Shown here in pieces: positions 26,669-35,156 of a stretch of 64,000 nucleotides of DNA. Within the stretch, counting starts at the first letter, position 1; each line of letters starts with the position of its first letter. Origin of the DNA: Deltaproteobacteria bacterium (GTDB taxonomy: Bacteria; Myxococcota_A; UBA796; CAJQPC01); contig JADKFE010000009.1 in assembly GCA_016717595.1 (NCBI GenBank), positions 1 to 64,000 of the forward strand, given 5' to 3'. The notes under the pieces were generated by a model that made no database searches, was not told the DNA's origin, and worked only from the letters and a program-made list of their open reading frames with translations. Position numbers and translations under genes: made by a program.

Positions 26669-28236
26669 TGCCCTCTCTTCTGCACCGCCTCGCGCGGTGG
26701 GCCGCGGACCTGGACGTCGCCGCCGCCCCTGATGAGCTGCTCACCCGGGTGCGGGCCCAGCACCTCAACCTGGCCGGGGCCACCCTCGCCGCCGGGGCCA
26801 CCTCCTCGAGCAAGGCGCTCTTGCCCGCGCCGCTCAGCCGCGGCGGCAGCCCCACCTTAGGCACCGACCGCCAGCTCCCCCGGCGTGACGCCACCCGGGC
26901 CCACGCCGCCTTGGCCGCGGCCTATGACCACGACGATCTGCTCTTTGGCGCCCCCGTCGGCGTCGGCGCGGCGAGCGTCGTCTGGGCCTTGCCCAAAGGG
27001 AGCACCGTCGGCGACGCGCTCTCGGGCACCCTCGCTGGGAACGAGCTCGCCGGGCGGCTGGCCTTGGCCTTGGCGCTCTCTCCGGGCTGTCGGGGCGGCG
27101 CCTTGGGCCCCGTCCTCGCCTTGGCCGCCGCCACCGCCGCGGCCCGCGCCCAGCGCCTCGACGCCGCCACCACCGCCCAGGCCCTCGCCTTGGCGCTCTC
27201 CGCCGCCGGGGCCCTCTCTCCCGCCGCCCAGCGCGCCTCGGCGACCGGCCGCGGCGTGGCCTACGCCGCCCAGGTGATGATCGGCGTCGACGCCGTCGAG
27301 CAGGCCCGCGCGGGCGCCCAAGGCCCGACGGCGCTTCTGGATGACGACGCCTGGCTCCAGGGGATCAGCGGCGCCCCTCCTCTGCGGGAGGCCTTCGGCG
27401 GCCTCGGCGCGGTGTGGCTCACCGATCACCTCAGCCTCAAGCGCCTGCCCGGCGACGCCGACACCCTCACCGCCGTCGAGGGCATCGCCGAGATCCTCCA
27501 ACGTCACGTCAAGGCCGCCGAAAAACGCCTTCGTGCCGACCAGATCGACCACATCGACGTGCGGCTCCCGGCCCGCTCTTACTTCCAGCAGCGCGCCGTC
27601 GCTGAGCTCGTGGGCCTCGACGCCGGGCTCATCACCCGCTCGATCCCCCGCGCGGCGGCGGTCTTGGCCATCGCCTATGAGCTCGGCGCGGCCCAGCTCA
27701 GCCCGGAGTGGCTTGAGGAGCGCCGCGAGGCCATTGATGAGCTCGCCCGCCGCGTTCACCTCTTCCACGACTGGTCTCTGACCACCAAACAGACCGTTCA
27801 GTCCGTCGTCGCCCTCGCGCCGCTCTTGGGGGACCACCGCCAGGCCAAAGCCGCCGCGCGGCGCTTCTTGGGCGGGGCGCGGTCGCTGCCCGCCCCGGCG
27901 AGCTTGGAGGAGTGGACAGAGACCGCCCGGGCCCGCCCCGACCACCTCTTCACCGCCCGCTCAAAGAACCCCGGCGAGCTCAGCGCCTTGGGCGCGCACG
28001 TCGGCGCCTTTGTGCCCGTGGAGGTGAAGCTCTACACCACCCGCGGCGGCTGGTGGCCCGAGCGCCGGGCGACCCTCGACGGGGACGGCGGCCTAGGCGC
28101 CGAGCGCCTGTACACCTTGGCGAGCCAGAAGTACGCCGCCGGGGTTGAGCTGCGGGTGAACAACGCCAAGGCCCTGCGCGGCCTGGCGCTGGGGGAGCCC
28201 GCCGAGGCCCTGGTCAGCCTGCTCAACGCGGGCTGA
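26668..28236 (+). CDS. MmgE/PrpD family protein
   Basis: The 522-aa protein starts at ATG 26668, sharing a base with the porin stop. It shows the helical MmgE/PrpD pattern: AAYDHDDLLFG (family HxxDxDD-like), TLAGNELAGRLALAL, VMIGVDAVEQ and an SLKRLPGD segment at the usual HKPYP/K site. A later alpha/beta lid domain has IDHIDVRLPARSYFQQRA. Members include 2-methylcitrate dehydratase and other hydro-lyases, but many have unknown roles. With the FadL-like porin, uptake and breakdown of a hydrophobic acid is plausible. Confidence 0.72.
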   Translation: MPSLLHRLARWAADLDVAAAPDELLTRVRAQHLNLAGATLAAGATSSSKALLPAPLSRGGSPTLGTDRQLPRRDATRAHAALAAAYDHDDLLFGAPVGVGAASVVWALPKGSTVGDALSGTLAGNELAGRLALALALSPGCRGGALGPVLALAAATAAARAQRLDAATTAQALALALSAAGALSPAAQRASATGRGVAYAAQVMIGVDAVEQARAGAQGPTALLDDDAWLQGISGAPPLREAFGGLGAVWLTDHLSLKRLPGDADTLTAVEGIAEILQRHVKAAEKRLRADQIDHIDVRLPARSYFQQRAVAELVGLDAGLITRSIPRAAAVLAIAYELGAAQLSPEWLEERREAIDELARRVHLFHDWSLTTKQTVQSVVALAPLLGDHRQAKAAARRFLGGARSLPAPASLEEWTETARARPDHLFTARSKNPGELSALGAHVGAFVPVEVKLYTTRGGWWPERRATLDGDGGLGAERLYTLASQKYAAGVELRVNNAKALRGLALGEPAEALVSLLNAG

Positions 28237-28486
28237 CCGTGGTGGGCGGTCTCGGGTCGTCCCCTACTGTGGGGTCGCTTTAGGGGGGCCCTTCTTGGTG
28301 GGATGGCCCCGTTCTGTCCCTCCTTGCCGCCCCCCCCCCCCCAGGGCGGAGCCACGTTCGTCGCGGCCGGGCCGCTGCCCCTTGGGGGCGGCGGCGCGGG
28401 GGTGGGGGGCCGAGGGGGCCCGGGGGCCCGCCCCGGGGGCGCGAGTTGTCCGGCCCCCAAATGACGCGGCCGGAACCTCAGCCGAA
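28237..28486. other. Non-coding GC-rich gap with homopolymers
   Basis: This 250-nt gap lies between convergent genes. It is dominated by G and C runs, including C13 at 28330-28342 and many GGGGG/CCCCC stretches (28360-28440) that can pair. It may act as a structured transcription barrier for both genes. No ORF, promoter or RNA gene is convincing here. Confidence 0.5.
28330..28342 (+). repeat. Poly-C tract (13 bases)
   Basis: Thirteen consecutive C bases lie in the non-coding gap after the PrpD-like gene. The length may be mis-called, given indels elsewhere in the window. Confidence 0.8.
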
Positions 28487-30979
28487 TCAGCCGCCGAGCA
28501 TCAGGTCGCCGCTCAGGAGCACATAGCCCTGCTCGGCGCCGCCCAAGGTGATGCTGATGCCCGAGAGGCCGTAGCCGTCGAAGCTCGGGATGGGGATCTC
28601 GCCCAGAGCGCTCGTGAGCTGGGGCAAGAGCATCGGCACCAAGGTCTGGAGGAGGGCCTCGGTGTCTCCGGCGTAGGCCGAGCGGTCGTTGGGGTAGACG
28701 AGGTCAAAGGAGATGTTGACCTCACCCAAGGCCGGCAAGAGCGTGTTGTCGCTGCTGGCGCTGATGCCCAGGCCCGCGTCTAAGGTGACGTAGACGCGCA
28801 AGAAGAGGTTCGCCTCGTCGGCGGGGCCGTTGTACAGCGAGAGCTCTAGGTCGCCGAGCTGCAGGTCAAGCAGGTCCGAGCCCGAGCCGGGCACCACGAC
28901 CGGCGGCAGGAGCGCCCGGGTGCCGATGGTGAGGCCGGTCAGATCGGGCAAGAACAGCTCCAGGTCGCTCACGTCGAGGCCGAGCTCTTCGCTCGACATC
29001 TCCATCTCCAACAGCCCGCCGCCCCACAAGGCGAAGAGCGCCTGGTTTAAGAAGTCCTCGTTGAGCCCGATGGCGAGATCCGCGCTCACCGCGGAGTAGT
29101 TCGGCGCCGAGAAGTCGCCGGTGAGGCTGCCGGGCTCGGCCGTCATGCTCGACGTCCAGGCGTCTACGGTGAAGGTGCTCTCTAAGCCCAAGGTGAGGCC
29201 GAGGTCGTCCACAGACGTGCTGCCGGGGATGGCGTCGAAGTTGACCGTGGTTCCTTCGATCTCAAACGACTGGGCGATCTCAAGGCCCTGCACGGCGTCC
29301 TCGACCAAGGCCGGGACCTCGTCGGCGGCCATGTCCGCCAAGGCGTCGACGAGGTAACCCTCGATGAGGCCGTCGATGTCGATGCCGAAGAAGTCGACGA
29401 CGTCGTAGAGCCAGGAGTCGAGGTAAAAGTCGAAGTTGGTGGTGGACGCGACGGCGTCGGTGACGGCCACGCCGATGACCCCGCCGCTCACGCTCGGCCA
29501 GAGGTTCATGTCGAGGCGGATGGTCTCGGCGGTGATGTCGCCTGAGGCCGAGTAGCCCACGCCGACCAGCGTGCCCTGGGCGCGGTACTCCAGGTAAGCG
29601 TCCTGGATGGTGGCGGCGGTGTCGAGGTAGCCGCCGGCGGCGGGGTCGATCTCCAGATCGGTGCCGCCGATGCTCGGGTTCTCCAGGTAGAACTTGATCG
29701 AGTACCAGGTCACGCAGACGCCGAAGACGCAGCTCTTGGACGACTCATCGAGCACGGGGCTGGGGAGGCTCGACTCCAGAAGGCTGGTGTCCACAAATCC
29801 TTCGGCGAAGCCCTCGATGACGTCAAAGCCGGACTCGGTCACCCGGGCCTGCAGGCCCTCGGGGAGCCCGCCGCCGTAGGGGATGTAGCCGCCGCTCATC
29901 ACCGCGCGGATGTCGGTGGTGAGGTTGCCGTCGCCGTCTACGGCGAGGGTCTCGAGCGTGTTGGTGCCGTGGTCGTAGGACTGGCCGGAGCTGAACGCGC
30001 TGCCCGAGAGCGTGGCCGCGTCGCCGTTCACCGTGACCTTGGCCACTGAAGACCACTCGTCGCTCACGGTGCCGGTCACCGTCTGCCCGACGTCTGTGGT
30101 GCGGGTGCCCCGGGGCGGGAAGGTCACGACCAGATCGGGGCCCGTGGAGTCGATGAGCAAGGGGCCCACGGCGTCGGTCAACAGGCCATCTTCTGTGGAG
30201 GCCCAGACGGTGAAGTTGCCCTCTTCGCGGAAGGTGATGGCGTTGTAGTTGAGGCCGACGCCGTTCACCGGGTCGGTCCAGAGCAAGGTCGGGTCGTCGA
30301 TGGGGTTGCCGAAGGCGTCCGCCACGACCACCCGGGCCAAGGTCGTCTCATCGAGCTCAAGGGTGGTGTCGGAGAGCGTGAGCGTGAGCGAGGCCGCGGC
30401 CCCGGCGGTCACCAAGAACTGCTCGTCGTCGTGCACCTCACCGACGGACGCCACGGCGGCGTAGAGCCCCGGCACCGTGGAGCGCACGAAGGTGGTGGTG
30501 AGCTCGACGTCGCCGGAGTCTACGACCACCTCGACGTCATCGGTGGGGACGGGGTTGCCGAAGGTGTCCCAGGCCGAGAGCGTGTAGGGGAGCTCTACGC
30601 CAGCGCCAACGGAGAGATCGGCCAGGGCGAGGTCTACCCGGGCGATGTCCGCGCTGAGCACGGCGAGATCGGCCTCGACCTCATAGTGATCCCCGTCGTG
30701 GTCGGCGGTGACGGTGAGGGTGTGCGCGCCGGAGATGGCGGTGCTGAGCCAGCCGTCACCGTACTGAAGGGCCTGATCAAGATCGGAGACGATCTGAGGA
30801 TCCACCGCCACAGGCGGGCTCAAGCCGTCGATGAACGCGAGGTACTCGACCTCTTCGCCCGCACGAATCTCCGGGTCGGCCAAGGTGAACACCAGCCGCG
30901 GGATCGGCGTGAGCTCCTCGTAGTCGGTCCGGCAGCCGAGGGCGGGGGCGAGGAGCAGGAGGGTCCAGGAGTGGCGCAT
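28487..30979 (-). CDS. Large Ig-like domain lipoprotein
   Basis: The 830-aa product starts at ATG 30979 with a signal peptide ending in PALGC (a lipobox-like site). The first half (about 20-330) has several bacterial Ig-like beta domains, for example SLTLTLSDTTLELDETTLARV and VTGTVSDEWSSVAKVTVNG. The second half (380-830) is a large region with repeated Leu-Gly-rich amphipathic segments (VDDLGLTLGLES, LDVSDLELFLPDLTG) that looks lipid-binding or beta-helical. No enzyme motif is seen. It is likely an outer-membrane surface or transport lipoprotein, typical of this genome. No co-transcribed neighbour is evident. Confidence 0.65.
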   Translation of the reverse strand: MRHSWTLLLLAPALGCRTDYEELTPIPRLVFTLADPEIRAGEEVEYLAFIDGLSPPVAVDPQIVSDLDQALQYGDGWLSTAISGAHTLTVTADHDGDHYEVEADLAVLSADIARVDLALADLSVGAGVELPYTLSAWDTFGNPVPTDDVEVVVDSGDVELTTTFVRSTVPGLYAAVASVGEVHDDEQFLVTAGAAASLTLTLSDTTLELDETTLARVVVADAFGNPIDDPTLLWTDPVNGVGLNYNAITFREEGNFTVWASTEDGLLTDAVGPLLIDSTGPDLVVTFPPRGTRTTDVGQTVTGTVSDEWSSVAKVTVNGDAATLSGSAFSSGQSYDHGTNTLETLAVDGDGNLTTDIRAVMSGGYIPYGGGLPEGLQARVTESGFDVIEGFAEGFVDTSLLESSLPSPVLDESSKSCVFGVCVTWYSIKFYLENPSIGGTDLEIDPAAGGYLDTAATIQDAYLEYRAQGTLVGVGYSASGDITAETIRLDMNLWPSVSGGVIGVAVTDAVASTTNFDFYLDSWLYDVVDFFGIDIDGLIEGYLVDALADMAADEVPALVEDAVQGLEIAQSFEIEGTTVNFDAIPGSTSVDDLGLTLGLESTFTVDAWTSSMTAEPGSLTGDFSAPNYSAVSADLAIGLNEDFLNQALFALWGGGLLEMEMSSEELGLDVSDLELFLPDLTGLTIGTRALLPPVVVPGSGSDLLDLQLGDLELSLYNGPADEANLFLRVYVTLDAGLGISASSDNTLLPALGEVNISFDLVYPNDRSAYAGDTEALLQTLVPMLLPQLTSALGEIPIPSFDGYGLSGISITLGGAEQGYVLLSGDLMLGG

Positions 30980-31114
30980 AGGGGCCCCAGGCGAAGAATG
31001 GAGGAGGTCACCGCACATTGTGCCTAAGAACCCGCCCTGTCGCAAGCCTCGTCATCCTGCGGTCATGGCGATCGGCGTTTTGGCCGGGGCCCGTTCTCGG
31101 CGCCGCTGTGGTAT

Positions 31115-31131
31115 TGTAGTCGCTGACTACA
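31115..31131. promoter_or_regulatory. Inverted repeat upstream of acyl-CoA dehydrogenase gene
   Basis: TGTAGTC and GACTACA form perfect seven-base arms around GCT. The site is 20 nt upstream of the acyl-CoA dehydrogenase start and overlaps the expected promoter. It resembles a binding site for a small dimeric regulator such as TetR or MarR types. Confidence 0.45.
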
Positions 31132-31150
31132 TTCGCCCTCTGGAGCCCCG

Positions 31151-32302
31151 ATGCCCACGAGCTTCCCGCCCTGGACCCCCGAGCACGAGCAGATCCGCGA
31201 CACCGTGCTCAAGTTCACCCACCAGCACCTCACGCCGCACCGCCACGACTGGGACAAGGCGCAGGAGTGGCCCGCCCGAGAGGTCTTCGCCGAGATGGGG
31301 CGCCTGGGTCTGCTCGGCCTTCGTTTCAGCCCCGAGGTGGGCGGCCTGGGCTTGGACTGGTGGAGCACGGCGGCCTACGTCGAGGCGCTCACCGAGGCCA
31401 AGAACGGCGGCGTCGTGATGTCGATCCTCGTGAACACCGACATGGCCACGCCGATCATCGACGAGATCGGCACACCTGAGCAAAAAGAGGAGTTTCTGGC
31501 GCCGGTGGTGCGCGGCGAGAAGATCGCCGCCTTAGGCGTCACCGAGCCCGGCTGCGGCTCAGACGTGGCGGGCCTGCGCACCACGGCGCGTAAAGACGGC
31601 GGCGACTACGTCATCAACGGCGCCAAGACCTACATCACCAACGGCGCCATCGCCGACTTCATCACCTTGGCCGTGCGCACCGGCGACGAGGGGCACTTCG
31701 GGGTGAGCCTCGTGCTCTTCCCCACCAACACGCCGGGCTTCACGGTGGGCCGCAAGCTCGACAAGCTCGGCACACGGTCGGTGGACTCCTGCGAGCTTCA
31801 CTTCGACAACTGCCGCATCCCCCAGCGTTACCTGCTCGGCCAAGAGAACGCGGGCTTCATCCACATCATGACCAACTTCCAAGGCGAGCGTCTTGTGGCG
31901 GCGGTCATGGCGAACGCGGGCATGGAGGCCCAGATCCGCGACGCCATCCAGTACGCCACCGACCGCGAGGCCTTTGGGCGCCCGGTGATGAAGTTCCAGG
32001 TGTGGAAACACAAGTTCGCCGAGCTGCTCACCGCGGTGAAGGCCAGCAAGATGCTCGGTTATCACGCCGTAGACGTGCTCGTCTCTGGCGAAGACCCAAC
32101 CCTGGCCGTCTCCCAAGCCAAGCTCTTCGCCGCGGACCTCGCCCAGAAGGTCGCCTATGAGTGCCTTCAGGTTCACGGCGGCTACGGCTTCATCGAGGAG
32201 TACGACATCTGCCGCGCCTTCCGCGACGTGCGCCTGCTGCCCATCGGCGGCGGCACGAGCGAGGTGATGAAAGAGATCATCGCCAAGTGGTCGGGCTTCT
32301 AA
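31151..32302 (+). CDS. Acyl-CoA dehydrogenase
   Basis: The 383-aa flavoenzyme has the family signatures GVTEPGCGSDVAGLRTTA and QVHGGYGFIEEYDICRAFRD. It introduces a trans-2 double bond into an acyl-CoA, passing electrons to ETF. The C-terminal IGGGTSEV lacks the Glu used by medium- and short-chain enzymes, while NFQGERL has a Glu where long-chain and isovaleryl-CoA dehydrogenases place the base. This suggests a long- or branched-chain substrate. It is a stand-alone gene behind a palindromic putative operator. Confidence 0.92.
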   Translation: MPTSFPPWTPEHEQIRDTVLKFTHQHLTPHRHDWDKAQEWPAREVFAEMGRLGLLGLRFSPEVGGLGLDWWSTAAYVEALTEAKNGGVVMSILVNTDMATPIIDEIGTPEQKEEFLAPVVRGEKIAALGVTEPGCGSDVAGLRTTARKDGGDYVINGAKTYITNGAIADFITLAVRTGDEGHFGVSLVLFPTNTPGFTVGRKLDKLGTRSVDSCELHFDNCRIPQRYLLGQENAGFIHIMTNFQGERLVAAVMANAGMEAQIRDAIQYATDREAFGRPVMKFQVWKHKFAELLTAVKASKMLGYHAVDVLVSGEDPTLAVSQAKLFAADLAQKVAYECLQVHGGYGFIEEYDICRAFRDVRLLPIGGGTSEVMKEIIAKWSGF

Positions 32303-32345
32303 GGGGTTTGCCCTTTGCCCTTCGCTTGGGCTACCTTGGGAGGTG

Positions 32346-35072
32346 ATGTTCACGACACCCCCTCCCCTTCGTCGCGCGCTTCACGGCTGGCGGCCGCCGC
32401 TCATCGCCCTCGCCTTTGTTGGCGCCTCCTGCAAAGGGGGCCCCGAGGACGAGCCCGATCCCCGGGGCAACAACCTCCCGGTCATCGTGAGCGTCACGCT
32501 CAGCCCCGACCCGGCCTACGCCGCGAGCGAGCTGACCGCCACGGTCCTGACCGCTGATCTCGACAACGACGAGGTCACGCTCGGCTACACCTGGCGCCTT
32601 GACGGCGACGAGCTCGACGCCGAGGGCGCCACCCTGCCCGCCCGCGCTGGCGTTCGGGGCCAAGAGCTCAGCGTCGAGGTCACGATTCGTGATCTGTACG
32701 GCTTCGGCGCGCCGATGAGCGCGGCCATCGTGCTCTCCAACTCGGCCCCGGCGCTCACCGCGGTCACGATTGACCCGGCCGCGCCCCAGCTCGGCGACGC
32801 CTTGACCTGCGTGGCGACCGGCGGCGACGACGACGGCGACGCGCTCACCTGGACCTACGCCTGGTCCGTCGACGGCGCGCTGCGCACCGGCCAGCCGCCC
32901 ACCTTAGACGAGGCCCTGCCCCGCAACACCGCCGTGTTCTGTGAGGCCCAGGCCACCGACGGCGAGCTGACGAGCGCGCTTTTGCGCTCAGAGACCGTGT
33001 ACATCGGCAACGCGCCGCCCAGCGCCCCCGGCCTCGCCTTGGTGCCCGACCCTCCCTCAGCCTGCCTCGGCGGCGCCGTGGCCGTGGTCACCCCCAGCGT
33101 CGATCCCGACGGCGACGCCTTGACCTACGAGAGCGTGTGGACCCACGAGTCCGGCGCCGAGGTCTGCGCGACGGCGTCCTGCGGCGGCGGGGTGTTCAGC
33201 GCCGGGGAGTCCTACACCGTCTCCGTCGTCGCGTTTGACGGGTTCTTACGCTCCACGCCGAGCACGATCACCTTCACCGCCAACCAAGGCGCTGAGGTCT
33301 TCGGCAACAACGTCGATGATGACTGCGACGGGCTCACCGATGAGTGGGTGAGCCGCGCGTGGGAGGCCCAGCAGCACAGCCACGGCGCCACGGCCTCGGC
33401 GGAGCTGGGCACCACCTTGGCCGCCGGAGACCTCGACGGTGACGGCCGTGACGAGCTGCTCGTCGGCGACGCCAACGGCGGCGTGTCGATCTGGCGTGGG
33501 CGCTCGATGAGCCCCGGTCAAGCCGTGCTTGGCGCGGCCGACTGGAGCCTCACCGGGGCGATCTCCCCCTCGTCCATGGCCCTGGGTGATCTCGACGGCG
33601 ACGGCCTCGCTGACCTGGTCATCGGCGCCTTGGGCTTTGACGGCGCCGCCGGGCAAGACTCCGGCGCGGCGCTGGTGGTCTACGGCGCCGACATGGGCTC
33701 GGGAGACATCTCTACACGGGCGGCGCTGCGGGTCGAGGGCGACACCAAGAGCCAACGTTTCGGCGAGGCCGTGGCCATCGGAGATCTCGACGGCGACGGC
33801 ACCGCAGAGCTGGCCCTGGGCGATCCCAACGTCGACGCCCCCGCCCGGGAGGCCGGGGCGGTCTACCTCTTCTCTGGCGCGACCTTGGGCTCGGGCGTGA
33901 TGACGAAGTCAAGCGCCGACGCGGTCTTAGAGGGCGGCGTGCGCTCCTCTCGTTTGGGCGCCTCCGTCGCCTTTGTGCCCGATCTCTCTGGCGATGGCCT
34001 CGTGGAGCTGGTCGCCGGGGCGTACGACGCCGACGGCGCCGACACCGACGGCGGCCGGGTGGGCGTCTGGTTCGGCGGGTCCACCTTGCCCACGGGCTAC
34101 TTGAGCGCCGCGGACGTGGTGATCGACGGCGCCTTGACCGAGACCCGCCTAGGCCGCGAGCCCGGCGCCGCCGGAGACGTAGACGGCGACGGCCTCGCGG
34201 AGCTGGTGCTGGGCGGTGAGGCCACCGGCGACGTGCTCACGCCGGGCACGCTGTTCTTGTTCTCCGGCGCGGCGCTCTCCGCGGGCGGCGGCTTCACCAC
34301 CGACGACGCCTTCGTCACCGTCGAGGCCACCACCGACGACGCGGCGCTGGGGCTCTACGGCGGGGCGCTCACCCTGACCGACGCCGACGGCGACGGCCTC
34401 GCCGATCTCTTCGTGGGCGCTGGCGGGGCCGGGGCGATCCATTGGTGGAACGCCGAGACCTTGGCCTTGGGCGGCGCGCTCACCACAGAGCACGCCGACC
34501 TCACGATCACCGCCCAGGCCGCTGAAGACCGCTTCGGGCGCTGGACGGCCGTGGGCGACACCGACGGCGACGGCCTCGTGGAGCTGATCACCACCGCCGC
34601 GCGTGACGCCACCCTCGCCGAGCGCGGCGGCGCGCTCTACGTCTTCCGCCCGCCGTGGGTCGGCGGCGGTGACGGCTGGGAGCCCGACTGCGATGACGGC
34701 GGCAGCGAGGGGGAGCTGCTCCTCTGCCGCGCCGCGCGGAGCTGGGTGGACGCCCAGGCGTTCTGCGCCACCTTGGGCCGCGATCTCGCCTTGCCCAGCT
34801 CAACCACCGACAACAGCCAGTGGTCCTCCCTGGCCGCCGGGGCTTGGCCCCCGATGACCGACCAAGGCCAGTGGTGGATCGGCCTCACTGATGCCTCCAC
34901 CGAGGGCGACTGGCGCGACGTTCACGGCGTCGCTCCCACGTTTCTGGCCTGGGGCTCTTCGCCCTCAGAAGATGTCAGCAAAAACTGTGCCGCGCTCAAC
35001 GGCCCCGCTGAAGGGGCCTGGCGAGACCTCAACTGCGACGAAGCGCGCTTTTTTCTGTGTGGTCCTGAGTAG
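32346..35072 (+). CDS. Lipoprotein with Ig-like, MopE-motif, FG-GAP propeller and C-type lectin domains
   Basis: The 908-aa lipoprotein has a lipobox at VGASC. Ig/PKD-like domains with DxDxDxLTYxW patterns (about 50-310) come first, then the MopE-type metal motif NNVDDDCDGLTDE, then about six FG-GAP repeats (GDLDGDGRDELLVGDANG and similar Asp-rich calcium loops, 350-760). It ends with a C-type-lectin-like domain (about 790-908) with WWIGLTDASTEGDW and WRDLNCDEARFFLC. The set predicts a calcium-dependent surface adhesin. The start is ATG 32346 or the preceding GTG; the GGGAGG is very close to both. Confidence 0.78.
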   Translation: MFTTPPPLRRALHGWRPPLIALAFVGASCKGGPEDEPDPRGNNLPVIVSVTLSPDPAYAASELTATVLTADLDNDEVTLGYTWRLDGDELDAEGATLPARAGVRGQELSVEVTIRDLYGFGAPMSAAIVLSNSAPALTAVTIDPAAPQLGDALTCVATGGDDDGDALTWTYAWSVDGALRTGQPPTLDEALPRNTAVFCEAQATDGELTSALLRSETVYIGNAPPSAPGLALVPDPPSACLGGAVAVVTPSVDPDGDALTYESVWTHESGAEVCATASCGGGVFSAGESYTVSVVAFDGFLRSTPSTITFTANQGAEVFGNNVDDDCDGLTDEWVSRAWEAQQHSHGATASAELGTTLAAGDLDGDGRDELLVGDANGGVSIWRGRSMSPGQAVLGAADWSLTGAISPSSMALGDLDGDGLADLVIGALGFDGAAGQDSGAALVVYGADMGSGDISTRAALRVEGDTKSQRFGEAVAIGDLDGDGTAELALGDPNVDAPAREAGAVYLFSGATLGSGVMTKSSADAVLEGGVRSSRLGASVAFVPDLSGDGLVELVAGAYDADGADTDGGRVGVWFGGSTLPTGYLSAADVVIDGALTETRLGREPGAAGDVDGDGLAELVLGGEATGDVLTPGTLFLFSGAALSAGGGFTTDDAFVTVEATTDDAALGLYGGALTLTDADGDGLADLFVGAGGAGAIHWWNAETLALGGALTTEHADLTITAQAAEDRFGRWTAVGDTDGDGLVELITTAARDATLAERGGALYVFRPPWVGGGDGWEPDCDDGGSEGELLLCRAARSWVDAQAFCATLGRDLALPSSTTDNSQWSSLAAGAWPPMTDQGQWWIGLTDASTEGDWRDVHGVAPTFLAWGSSPSEDVSKNCAALNGPAEGAWRDLNCDEARFFLCGPE

Positions 35073-35156
35073 ATCGAACTTGTGGAAGATCATCCAATTC
35101 ATGTAAAGTGATCTCACTACCGTTCTCGCACCCCTCGACTCGCCCGGAGTCCCGAC

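Noticed and set aside
28237..28486. Phase-variable poly-C switch
   Set aside because: The C13 tract is between convergent genes, not in a coding region or promoter.
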